DNA of 64,000 bases from Saliniramus fredricksonii (GTDB taxonomy: Bacteria; Pseudomonadota; Alphaproteobacteria; Rhizobiales; Beijerinckiaceae). Under the pieces are notes generated by a model, which ran no database searches, was not told the DNA's origin, and saw only the letters and a program-made list of their open reading frames with translations. Shown one piece after another: positions 37,450 through 45,810 of this stretch (position 1 is its first letter; every line of letters begins with the position of its first letter). The stretch is taken from positions 620,001 through 684,000 of the forward strand of contig NZ_FMBM01000001.1 in the NCBI RefSeq assembly GCF_900094735.1. The letters are read 5' to 3'. Made by a program: the position numbers and the translations under genes.

Positions 37450-38163
37450 ATGACACCCGATCGTTTCGAAGATCATTGCTGGAAAGATGCCGTACCGCAG
37501 GACCTGATCGACCTGTATGCGCCGTATGCGCGCGAGACCTTCGTCGGGCCGAAGCCAGCGCTGTTGTGCATCGACTTCTACAATATCGTCTATCGTGGCG
37601 GCGCAAGAAATCCGTTGGAAATCCAGGATGAGCATCCCAATACATGCGGAATGTATGCGCATGCAAGCATCGAGCCGACGCAGAAACTGATCGCGGCGGC
37701 GCGTCTGGCCGGCGTACCGATCTTCTATTGCACGCAGGATTTCCGCCCCATGAACCGCCCGCCCGGGGTGGGCTCGACGAAGCGTCAAAAGGTTGCGTGG
37801 AAGAAAGAGGATTTCGATATCTACGAGCCTCTCGCTCCGCAGGATGGCGATGTCGTGATCTACAAGCAACGTGCCAGCATCTTTCAGGGAACACCAATCG
37901 TATCGCACCTGAATTATCTGGGCGTGCAAAGCCTGATCGTCTGCGGTGAAAGCACGTCCGGCTGCGTGCGCGCATCATGCGTCGATGCGTATTCGAACGG
38001 CTTCCACGTCTCGCTGGTGGAGGAATGCACGTTCGACCGGCATGAGCTGATTCACAAGATCAATCTCTTCGATCTGCACCACAAATACGTCGACGTCATG
38101 CAGCTTGATGAGGTTGTGCAGCATCTGGACGGCATGGGCCAGGGCAGGATTGCAGCTGAATAG
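37450..38163 (+). CDS. Isochorismatase-family hydrolase 3
   Basis: The 237-residue protein is more distant from the other two. The triad is kept: Asp in LLCIDFYNIVY, Lys in IYKQRASIFQGTPI and Cys in ESTSGCVRASCVDAY. Its N-terminus (EDHCWKDAVPQDLIDLYAPY) is unlike them. AAAAGGAGAAA lies upstream of the ATG. It is the last gene of the cluster and is followed by a strong hairpin. A role one step later in the same pathway is a reasonable guess. Confidence 0.85.
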   Translation: MTPDRFEDHCWKDAVPQDLIDLYAPYARETFVGPKPALLCIDFYNIVYRGGARNPLEIQDEHPNTCGMYAHASIEPTQKLIAAARLAGVPIFYCTQDFRPMNRPPGVGSTKRQKVAWKKEDFDIYEPLAPQDGDVVIYKQRASIFQGTPIVSHLNYLGVQSLIVCGESTSGCVRASCVDAYSNGFHVSLVEECTFDRHELIHKINLFDLHHKYVDVMQLDEVVQHLDGMGQGRIAAE

Positions 38164-38200
38164 GGAAGCGAGCCCCTCATATCCTCGGCTCTTGATTGTG

Positions 38201-38237
38201 GCCCGGGGCTTCTCGCTGACAGCGAAGAGCCCCGGGC
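38201..38237 (+). terminator. Strong hairpin at the end of the hydrolase cluster
   Basis: GCCCGGGGCT (38201-38210) pairs with AGCCCCGGGC (38228-38237), and TCGCT pairs with AGCGA inside, giving a 17-bp stem with a two-base mismatch and a 3-base loop. It starts 37 bp after the last stop codon. There is no T run, so it is either a terminator helped by Rho or a 3'-end stabiliser. Confidence 0.6.
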
Positions 38238-38265
38238 GCCGATTCCGCCTTGAGAGTATCCGCGT

Positions 38266-38600
38266 GATCTGACGGATGCGGAATGAGGCCTGATCGAGCC
38301 GCTTGTCCCGCCGGCACGTCGGGGAGGCCGTCGCCGGAGCGTGGATATCCCGGCGGTTTTGCAAGGTCTCCTTTACGTTCTGGAGATCGGCTGTCGGTGG
38401 CGGCATCTGCCCAGGGTTTTTTACGCGGCGCAGCACGGTCTGGGCGTGTTTCGATATCTGGCGCCACGATGGCACGCTCGATCGGATTCACGCGATGCTT
38501 TATCTGACGCTGCGTGAGGCCGAAGGGCGCGATGGCCCACCCGAAGCGGGCATAGTCGACAGCCAGTCGCTGAAATCGGCTGCAGCACATGACCATCGGC
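38266..38600 (+). pseudogene. IS5 family transposase remnant
   Basis: Two frames carry N-terminal IS5 transposase sequence: DLTDAE followed by TGA in place of Trp, then GRRRSVDIPAVLQGLLYVL and CRWRHLP, and in the next frame WRHDGTLDRIHAML and IVDSQSLKSAA (DDE Asp region). A nonsense codon and at least one frameshift make it inactive, and the C-terminal half is missing. It marks the left edge of the IS-rich region. Confidence 0.75.
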
Positions 38601-38677
38601 CCGCCTTCGTCCGGGTCTCGCTGGCGCGCAACGATCTGCGGCGGTGGCTGTTCGAGGCAATTCGGGTGCGGGACCGA

Positions 38678-39050
38678 TCACGAACGGTGTGCGGCCGCGC
38701 GGGACTTCCGCGCCTCGGACAGTATTTCGAAGGCCTCGCGAATGACGTAAATCCCGATCCCTGCGCCGACGATAAGATCAAGCGCGCGGATCTCAGTAAC
38801 GAGAACGGCGACACCGGAAACGATCACGGCCATGTTGGCGACGAGATCCGCACGGGTGAAGATCCATGTCGCCCGGAGATGGACTTCGCCGTCGCGATAT
38901 CGGCTGAGGAGCTTGAGAACCGTGGCGTTCACCGCGAGAGCGATGGACGCGACGAAGACCATCAGGAGACCCCCGGGTAGCTCGCCGGAGATCGCGCGCC
39001 GCGCGACATTCCCAAGGCGGCGCCGGCCCCGGCTGTCGCCGCTTAGAGCA
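38678..39050 (-). pseudogene. Truncated cation diffusion facilitator (CzcD-like) gene
   Basis: The minus-strand frame encodes the C-terminal ~120 residues of a CDF efflux protein: LGNVARRAISGELP, VFVASIALAVNATVLKLLSRYRDGEVHLRATW, then TRADLVANMAVIVSGVAVL and DLIVGAGIGIYVIREAFEIL. The N-terminal half with its first metal site is absent, and an IS3 remnant begins about 135 bp away. An ATG at 38962 leaves only 94 residues. It is probably a casualty of IS-driven deletion. Confidence 0.68.
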
Positions 39051-39246
39051 TTGCGGCATCGTCATCGAAAAACAGGGCCCGGGCACATCTGCGTGCCGAT
39101 GCCTGGCGGGCGTTATACGATCTCTGACAACATCTCGAATTTTCGAGTCCCCGAGCACGTCAAGGCGGACCAGGGTATGCAATTGCTGTGACCCCCGATA
39201 ACTCGTCCATCTGATGCTCGAGTCCGGCCCAACCAGAGGACCGGAC

Positions 39247-39513
39247 ATGAAGCGATCGAGATTCACCAAGGAGCAGATCATCGCGATCCTGCGGGAGCAG
39301 GAGAGCGGAGCGAAGATCACGGACCTGTGCCGCCGGCATGGGATCAGCAGCGCCACGTTCTACGCCTGGAAGGCGAAGTTCGGGGGAATGGAGCCTTCGG
39401 AAGCCAAGAGGCTGAAGGCGCTTGAGGACGAGAACGCGAAGCTGAAGCGGCTCTTGGCCGAGACGATGCGCGACAACACGGCGTTGAAGGATCTGCTTTC
39501 AAAAAAGTGGTGA
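39247..39513 (+). CDS. IS3 family transposase OrfA
   Basis: The 88-residue HTH protein begins MKRSRFTKEQIIAILREQ and has the leucine-zipper-like stretch LKALEDENAKLKRLLAE. It is the DNA-binding half that, through -1 frameshifting, is fused to OrfB in active IS3 elements. It is intact but has no functional partner here. Confidence 0.88.
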   Translation: MKRSRFTKEQIIAILREQESGAKITDLCRRHGISSATFYAWKAKFGGMEPSEAKRLKALEDENAKLKRLLAETMRDNTALKDLLSKKW

Positions 39514-40190
39514 CGCCCGCCGGGAGTCGTGAAGCGGTCGCCTATCTCAAGGAGCATTACGAGATGAGCGAACGGCGGGCGTGTTCAGTCCCGGGCGTGG
39601 ATCGATCGTCGGTGCGGTATCGACACAGGCGACCCGATGACGCCGGGCTGCGCGAAGCCTTGCGCAATACGCCGAGAAGCACCGGCGGTTCGGCTATCGG
39701 CGGCTGCATGTGATCCTGAGTCGCGACGGCCATGTGATGAACCGCAAGCGCACCCAGAGGCTCTACCGCGAGGAGGGTCTGGCAGTCCGGCGATGGCGGG
39801 GCCGCAAGCGCGCCCTCGGCACCCGCGCGCCGCTTGTCACCGAGGCGTGGCCAACGCCCGATGGTCGGTGGATTTCATGCAGGACCAGTTCGCCGATGGA
39901 CGCCGCTTCCGGATCCTCCATGTGCTGGACGACGTCACGAAGGAGTGTCTCGCGTTGATCGTCGACACCTCGATCTCGGACCGAAGGGTGGTGCGCGAAC
40001 TGACAGCGTTGATCGAGCGGCGCGGGAAGCCCGGGGTGATCGTGTCGGACAACGGCACCGAGTTCACCTCGAACGCGATCCTGGACTGGGCCAGCAAGGC
40101 GCAGGTGAAGTGGCACTACATCGACCCGGCAAGCCCATGCAGAATGGCAATGCCGAGGCGTTCAACCGCCGGATGGGCTTTGGGGGTCAC
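39510..40190 (+). pseudogene. IS3 family transposase OrfB, multiple frameshifts
   Basis: Pieces of the integrase-like OrfB follow each other in different frames: EHYEMSERRACSVPGVDRSS, then RLYREEGLAVRRWRGRKR, then RWSVDFMQDQFADGRRFR with IVSDNGTEFTSNAIL (the DDE catalytic region), then GKPMQNGNAEAFNRRM. Frame breaks lie near 39670, 39848 and 40122. The C-terminus is gone. Confidence 0.82.
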
Positions 40191-40237
40191 AGCAACAAGG
40201 GTGGCCATGTCCACCGCTCCGGCACTGCCGCAGCGGC

Positions 40238-41173
40238 CTATCCTTCCGCCGCTCCGGCTTCCGCACAAATCCAGGCATGAAGAATGTCGACATTGACGGG
40301 GTCATTGCTGACCGGGCCTCGAACGAGGAAATAGCGGAAGTCGGCCTGCTTCATGTGATGATTGTCGAGGACTGAAACGAGACGGCCGGCGGCCAGATCT
40401 TCCTCGACATTCGCCCGGCTGACGAGAGCGATTCCGAGCTCGGATATCGCCGCTTCAATCGCCATCATCTCGTTCGCGAAGTGGTGCCCCCTTTCCGCAT
40501 GCGGATGGCGAATCCCGGCCGCCTGCAACCACATACTCCAATTCGGTACCGCGTCTCGGCCACCTCTCCAATCGGTATGAATCAGCGCGAAGTTCTGCAA
40601 CTGTGAGATGTCATCCAGGCCGTCGCGCTTTTGTAACAATCTCGGGCTCACCACAGCGTGGTATGCGCCACTCATGAGCGGTGTCACATGCAGGCCCGGA
40701 TAGTTTCCCTTGCCATAGCGTATTCCGATATCAGCCTGGCCATGACGAAGATCAAGGAGTTCGTCCGTCGCATCGATACGGACCTCGATATCGGGATAAC
40801 GTTCCTGGAAACGCTCCAGACGCGGCACCAACCACTTCATACAAAACGACAATGGCGCGGTGACCACGAGCCAGTCACGCCGGGTATCATGGGCAATCAC
40901 TTCGCAGGCGCGGCTGATATCGAGCAATGCCTTTGAAAGAAGTGGCGCGCTCAACGCGCCGATCCGAGTGAGTGCCAGAGAACGCGCCCTGCGTTCGAAC
41001 AGCTTGATGTCGAAATAATCCTCCAGGAGCTTGATCTGCTGACTGATCGCCGCCGGCGTCACGTTCAGCTCCTGCGCAGCCATTTTGAAACTCACGTGTC
41101 TGGCCGCAGCCTCGAAAGCGCGCAGCCAGTTGAGCGGAGGGATCGGTGATGTCGGTCGTCTCTTGCTGGGCAT
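40238..41173 (-). CDS. LysR family transcriptional regulator (GcvA-like)
   Basis: The 311-residue protein has the GcvA-type start (PPLNWLRAFEAAARHVSFKMAAQELNVTPAAISQQIKLLED) and a full effector domain (MKWLVPRLERFQERYPDIEVRI, DIGIRYGKGNYPGL). It appears intact among IS debris. The IS1380 element begins about 30 bp before its ATG, so its native promoter has been lost or replaced. Target genes are unknown; none of the usual partners is adjacent. Confidence 0.88.
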   Translation of the reverse strand: MPSKRRPTSPIPPLNWLRAFEAAARHVSFKMAAQELNVTPAAISQQIKLLEDYFDIKLFERRARSLALTRIGALSAPLLSKALLDISRACEVIAHDTRRDWLVVTAPLSFCMKWLVPRLERFQERYPDIEVRIDATDELLDLRHGQADIGIRYGKGNYPGLHVTPLMSGAYHAVVSPRLLQKRDGLDDISQLQNFALIHTDWRGGRDAVPNWSMWLQAAGIRHPHAERGHHFANEMMAIEAAISELGIALVSRANVEEDLAAGRLVSVLDNHHMKQADFRYFLVRGPVSNDPVNVDILHAWICAEAGAAEG

Positions 41174-41312
41174 AGTCAGACTAATTCAAGCGTTAGATAT
41201 CTTAGCCCGCATTATGCACGGAGGTCTGGCGGATGTAGCGCAAGCCGTTGAAATAGCGTAAGATTTGGGTGCTAACGCCGAATCTTGCAGTTTCACGGAG
41301 GCCACATCCGCC

Positions 41313-41950
41313 ATGAATGATCCTACGCTGCCGCTGGAGGGTTTGTCACCCGTGAATGGCAAGGCCATCGTCGCCCGGTTTGACGGCGGCAGCCTGTCAT
41401 CGGATAGCGGCCTGATCGCTCTGGCGGAGGTGGACAAGCGCTTGCGTGTTGCCGCGACGCTGGCTGCATGTATCGATGATCCGCGGCGCCCCGATATGAT
41501 CTCCCACAGGCTCGACGAGATGATCGGCTTCCGGATGGGCATGATCGCCGCCGGCTATGAAGATGCCAATGACGCCTCCCGCCTGCGGACCGATCCCCTC
41601 TTCAAGATGGCCGGGGGCAGACTTCCCTGTGATGAGGATCTTGCTTCCCAATCAACAATCTGCCGCCTGGAGAACCGGCCCGACCGGCGCATGCTTCTGG
41701 CCATGGGTCATGCCATGATCGGCCTGTATTGCCGCTCGTTCCGGACAGTGCCGTCGCAGATCGTGCTCGATATCGACGACACCTTCGATACCGTTCACGG
41801 GGAGCAGCAATTGCGGCTGTTCAACGCGCATCACGATGCATACGGCTTCCAGCCGATCGTGGTGTTCGATGACGAGGGTCGTTTCGTCCGGTCAATCCGC
41901 CGGCACTGGCCCCATACCCGGATCCTGATCAGGGGTGACAGTCACTATTG
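41313..41950 (+). pseudogene. IS1380 transposase, N-terminal part
   Basis: Residues 1 to about 212 of an IS1380 (DDE) transposase: SPVNGKAIVARFDGGSLSSD, RLRTDPLFKMAGGR and SQIVLDIDDTFDTVHG with the first catalytic Asp, ending RILIRGDSHY. The frame is cut by the IS110-type insertion at the TG at 41949-41950 and continues at 43314. Confidence 0.88.
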
Positions 41951-42032
41951 ATGGAGTGGATGCCCCCACCCGACGGCATCGCAATGTGCCAAAATGGTGA
42001 TGCTGAAGTCATCACAGAAGGAGGAGGCATCC

Positions 42033-43055
42033 ATGGGTGAGATTAGCATCGTTGGCGTCGACCTGGCAAAGCAGGTTCTCCAGGTTCATGGGGCAGCGGC
42101 CGATGGACAGGTGCTGTTCCGCAAGAAGCTGTCACGGGCGCAGTTTGCGAAGTTCATGGCGTCGCTGCCGCCTTGTGTGGTGGCGATGGAGGCATGCGCA
42201 ACGGCGCACTATTGGGGTCGTGAGCTCTCCCGTCTGGGTCATGAAGTGCGGCTGATCCCGCCCATTTACGTGAAGCCATTCGTCAAGCGGCAAAAGAACG
42301 ATGCCGCTGATGCTGAGGCCGTGGCCGAAGCTGCGCAGCGTCCGACCATGCGTACCGTGGCGGTGAAGACGGCGGACCAACAGGCACGGGCAATGTTGTT
42401 CCGCACCCGGGATCTGCTGGTCGGCCAGCGAACCCGTCTGGTGAACGCCCTACGCGGGCATCTTGCTGAGCACGGCATCATAATCGGTCAAGGCGTTGGC
42501 AATATCGCTCGCTTTGCTGCCTGCCTCGATCAGGACACGCTTCCGGACCTGGTTCGCGATCTCGGGCGGCTTTACCTCGATCAGATTGCTCAAATCAGCG
42601 ACGAGATCGACAAGCTCGATAAGCGGATCGCAACTGCAGCCAGGGAAAACAGCACAGCACGCCGGCTGCAGACGATGCCGGGAATCGGCCCGGTCTGCGC
42701 CCTGGCGATCGCATCCTTTGCACCGGAGATGCGGGAATTCCGCCGTGGGCGCGATTTTGCGGCGTGGCTTGGCCTCGTTCCACGACAGCACTCCTCCGGT
42801 GGCAAGCAAAAGCTTGGTCGCACTTCCAAGATGGGTCAGCGCGATATTCGACGCCTGCTGATCATCGGCGCCATGTCTGTCGTGCATTGGAGGGGCCGGC
42901 ACGGTGGCCGACCGGGATCGTGGTTATCGCGCATGCTCGCACGCAAACCACGCAAACTGGTCGCCATCGCACTGGCGAACAAAATGGCGCGTATGATCTG
43001 GGCCATGCTCGCCGGCGAGACTGATTACAGGGATCCGACCGGCGCGATCTGCTGA
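42033..43055 (+). CDS. IS110 family transposase (element A)
   Basis: The 340-residue DEDD recombinase has the RuvC-like N-terminus (ISIVGVDLAKQVLQVHG, CVVAMEACATAHYWG, KNDAADAEAVAEAA) and the Tnp domain with TMPGIGPVCALAI and the serine motif GGKQKLGRTSKMGQRD. GGAGGCATCC lies before the ATG at 42033. It is intact and about two-thirds identical to the element B/C transposase. Such enzymes use a guide RNA from their own non-coding end to choose targets. Confidence 0.93.
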   Translation: MGEISIVGVDLAKQVLQVHGAAADGQVLFRKKLSRAQFAKFMASLPPCVVAMEACATAHYWGRELSRLGHEVRLIPPIYVKPFVKRQKNDAADAEAVAEAAQRPTMRTVAVKTADQQARAMLFRTRDLLVGQRTRLVNALRGHLAEHGIIIGQGVGNIARFAACLDQDTLPDLVRDLGRLYLDQIAQISDEIDKLDKRIATAARENSTARRLQTMPGIGPVCALAIASFAPEMREFRRGRDFAAWLGLVPRQHSSGGKQKLGRTSKMGQRDIRRLLIIGAMSVVHWRGRHGGRPGSWLSRMLARKPRKLVAIALANKMARMIWAMLAGETDYRDPTGAIC

Positions 43056-43313
43056 ACGCGGCTGTCGGAGCCTCGGGGATGTGAGGAGGGCAATGACCTG
43101 AATGGGCAAATGATCGATCAGATCCGGGTCGGGTAAACCAGTGGAGTGCAACGAGCCTCGAGCTCGCCCTATTGATTTGGTACCTGATCCGCGTATCACC
43201 ATCCCGGCCCGCGGCGTGCGAAAGCCGCACTTGTGAGGCCTGAAACATGACCGCACCCGATCACGCGCTCAGACAGGCAAAAAAATCCTTGCATCAAAGG
43301 GGGCATCCAAACA
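43056..43313 (+). ncRNA. Predicted bridge RNA/seekRNA region of element A
   Basis: GGAGTGCAA (43143-43151) is complementary, with one G-U pair, to the right side of the actual target (TTGCGCTCC). CTATTGAT (43169-43176) equals the left target-element junction. Between them lies GAGCCTCGAGCTCG, a hairpin shared with elements B and C. Further on, CCATC (43199-43203) and AAACATGA (43243-43250) match the element's own ends (AAACATG at the right end, TGATGG at the left). These are the parts expected of target- and donor-binding loops. Confidence 0.72.
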
Positions 43314-43949
43314 TGCGCTCCCGAGGTGCTCGACTGGTGCCGGGCGAACGGCATTGCCTTCATCTTCGGCGTGGCGACCACCAGCACGCTGCGCAAACGC
43401 GTGGCAACTGTCGAGGCCAGCACGACCCGGCGCTTCGAGAGGGCAAAGACACAGACCAAGGTCAGACGCTTCAAGGAATTCCATGACGGGGCGGCGAGCT
43501 GGAGCCGTACCGAGCGGATCATCGCGCGTGTCGAGGTCGGGTCGCAGGGTTGCGACACGCGCTTCATCGTGACCAATCTCCCGGGTGGACGCGCCAGGAC
43601 CTTGTATGAGCGCGTCTATTGCCGTCGCGGCATGGCCGAGAACCACATCAAGTCCTGGAAGACCCATCTCGCCGCCGACCGCACCTCGTGCAGCAAGGCG
43701 ACGGCAAACCAGTTCCGGCTGTTCCTGCATGCGGGGGCCTACTGGCTCATGTGGGGGCTGCGTGCGGCGATGCCGAAACGTGCGGCCTTGCGCCTGGCGC
43801 AGTTCGACACCTTGCGTGTGCGCCTCATCAAGATCGCCGCCCGCGTGGTCGAAATGAAGACGCGGATCTGCCTGCATCTGCCGACATCATGTCCCGACCA
43901 TGCGATCCTGCGCATCGTGCTGAGCCGGATACCACGTCTCGCCATGTAG
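43314..43949 (+). pseudogene. IS1380 transposase, C-terminal part
   Basis: After the TG core the frame resumes with CAPEVLDWCRANGIAFIFG and runs through RFIVTNLPGGRARTLYERVY, CRRGMAENHIKSWKTHL (catalytic Glu region) and RLFLHAGAYWLMWGLR. The part is complete to its stop; 43950-44285 after it holds the IS1380 right end and no gene. Confidence 0.86.
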
Positions 43950-44285
43950 CCACCGGGGACGTTGGCGCCCCTTTTGAACCCCGCGACCGCAACCTGCAAA
44001 CCCCGCCCCTTACACCATCTCCACCACCGAAAAGCGGCGGGGCGGGTCACCCTGCGCCGGCTTCTCGAAAAATCCAACCACCCGGCGACACGCGCCCATG
44101 ATCAGGCTGCGATGCATAAAGGCGGCTAGCACGGATGTTGGAACCGTTTCCATTGGACTGGTGGGAGCAGCGAGCAGCCCGCGCCTAGCCGAGGCCTGGG
44201 GTTCAGGGGCCATTCAGATGGATACGGCTTAGTTTCCCGGCGGAGCTCCCACGAATCGTTCAGGGCAAATTGGTCGCGTCCGTCA

Positions 44286-45635
44286 AGCTGGTGTAATTTT
44301 CTGGATGGCCTGAGGTCATGATCAGGCGGCTTTTGTGGTTATGCTGAGGATGGGATCGATCTCTTCCTTGTCGATCTGTGCGAATGCCTCGACCATCATG
44401 TAGCGGCTTGATGTCTGCCATTCGTCATTCTGCTCGAAGAGCACGGCGCCGATCAAACGCATGATGGATGCTTCATTGGGGAAGATCCCGACGACGTCGG
44501 CGCGTCGCTTGACCTCCTTGTTCAGACGTTCAATTGGGTTCGTGCTGTGCAGTTTGGTGCGATGCTGGCGCGGGAATGACATGTAGGCCAGCACGTCGTG
44601 CTCGCTGGCATCCATGAGATCGGCCAGTTTTGGCCAGCGCGGGCGCAGTTGCTCTGCGACCTTGCGCCAGGTTTCGCCGGCATGGGTGCGGTCGGGTTGA
44701 TCGAAGGCCTGTCGGATGGCAGCGGCGACGACAGTATGCTGACCACGCGAGACATGGGCCAGGGCGTTGCGCATCCAGTGGACGCGACAGCGTTGCCAGG
44801 TTGCTTCGAAGACCCGGGCGATGGCGGCTTTGAGGCCTGTATGCGCGTCGCTGATGACCAGTCTGACGCCCCCCAGGCCGCGAACGCGCAGGGATCGAAG
44901 GAACTCGGTCCAGAATGTCTCGGCCTCGGACGGGCCGATACCGAGGCCGATGATCTCACGGCGTCCCTCGGTGTTGGCGGCCACGGCGATTATTGCGGCG
45001 ACTGGTACGATCCGTCCGCCCTGGCGCACCTTCAGATAGGTGGCGTCGAGCCAGAGATAGGGCCATTCGCCGGTGAGCGGGCGGTTCAGGAACTCGCCGA
45101 CACGTTCGTCGATGTCCTTGCACAGCTTCGACACCGTGCTCTTCGAAATGCCGCTCAGCCCCATGGCCTGCACCAGCTCATCGACGCGACGGGTCGAGAC
45201 ACCACTGATCCACGCCTCCTGGATGACGGCCACCAGCGCCTGTTCCGAGGTCTTGCGCGCTTCGAGAAAGCCCGGGAAGTAACTGCCTTGACGCAGCTTG
45301 GGAACCCGCAGGTTCAGCGTGCCCAGACGGGTATCGAGAGCGCGCTCTCGATACCCGTTACGCCACGTCGTGCGTTCGCCGCTGCGCTCGTGCTTGCCAG
45401 CGCCGATCAGGCCTTCGACATCCGCCTCCATGATCAGCTGCAGGACGGCCTCGGCAACGCTGCGCAGAAAGTCTCCCTGATCGTGCTTGGCCAGAAGTTC
45501 GGACAGGTCCATGTTCGTCTTGGTCATCGGGGTCTCCATGTGGTCCGGGGTTGAAGTCAGCAAACTCCACCTCGACCATACACCTCGATGGCCACCCAGG
45601 ATCACACCGTTGACGGCACTGAAATTACACCAGCT
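44286..45635 (-). mobile_element. IS256 family element (first copy, intact)
   Basis: Inverted ends AGCTGGTGTAATTT at 44286-44299 and its complement ending at 45635 enclose an intact mutator-type transposase. No clear 8-9 bp target duplication is visible at the flanks. It is unrelated at the detailed level to the IS256-type element at 55.6 kb. Confidence 0.82.
44322..45527 (-). CDS. IS256 family (mutator) transposase
   Basis: The 401-residue DDE transposase has TTWRNGYRERALDTRLGTLNL, LRVPKLRQGSYFPGFLE, the catalytic Asp in PYLWLDATYLKVRQGG near 175, LVISDAHTGLKAAIARVF, CRVHWMRNAL and the Glu in STNPIERLNKEVKRR. GGAG lies 7 bases before the ATG at 45527. Intact. Confidence 0.93.
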   Translation of the reverse strand: MTKTNMDLSELLAKHDQGDFLRSVAEAVLQLIMEADVEGLIGAGKHERSGERTTWRNGYRERALDTRLGTLNLRVPKLRQGSYFPGFLEARKTSEQALVAVIQEAWISGVSTRRVDELVQAMGLSGISKSTVSKLCKDIDERVGEFLNRPLTGEWPYLWLDATYLKVRQGGRIVPVAAIIAVAANTEGRREIIGLGIGPSEAETFWTEFLRSLRVRGLGGVRLVISDAHTGLKAAIARVFEATWQRCRVHWMRNALAHVSRGQHTVVAAAIRQAFDQPDRTHAGETWRKVAEQLRPRWPKLADLMDASEHDVLAYMSFPRQHRTKLHSTNPIERLNKEVKRRADVVGIFPNEASIMRLIGAVLFEQNDEWQTSSRYMMVEAFAQIDKEEIDPILSITTKAA

Positions 45636-45810
45636 CCTTGGACGCTACCGGCAAATTTCATCCGCGACTCTGCGCACAGCCCCAGCCACCTGATTTGCGG
45701 ACCTCAACTCGCACTCCCAGACGACGATTACCCTCCATCCTAACCCAACTTAAACACCTGATTTCCGATAATTATGAATTTTCAATGGGATAGGGGGCGC
45801 CTTCGCGCTT

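Larger units (their letters stand above)
39186..40190 (+). mobile_element. IS3 family element, degraded
   Basis: The left end TGACCCCCGATAACTCGTCC is typical of IS3 elements. It holds an intact orfA and an orfB broken by at least three frameshifts; the right end with the C-terminal orfB and inverted repeat is missing, cut off about 50 bp before the LysR stop codon. Confidence 0.72.
41949..43313 (+). mobile_element. IS110 family, IS1111-type element A (1,365 bp)
   Basis: Ends are set by a TG core shared by both junctions (41949-41950 and 43314-43315). Sub-terminal inverted repeats TGGATGCCCCC and GGGGGCATCCA lie just inside. The transposase is followed by about 258 bp of non-coding DNA, the IS1111 arrangement. 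It is related to, but clearly diverged from, the two identical copies at 51 and 57 kb. Confidence 0.88.
41204..44127 (+). mobile_element. IS1380 family element interrupted by an IS110/IS1111-type element
   Basis: Imperfect inverted ends AGCCCGCATTATGCA (41204-41218) and TGCATAAAGGCGGCT (44113-44127) enclose the split transposase. Boundaries are tentative because no target duplication is visible. Removing the 1,365-bp inner element restores a 423-residue transposase ORF. Confidence 0.7.

Noticed and set aside
34803-38163. Siderophore (enterobactin-type) isochorismatases
   Set aside because: No siderophore synthesis or receptor genes are near, and the CVRAT active-site region and length fit amidase-type members better.
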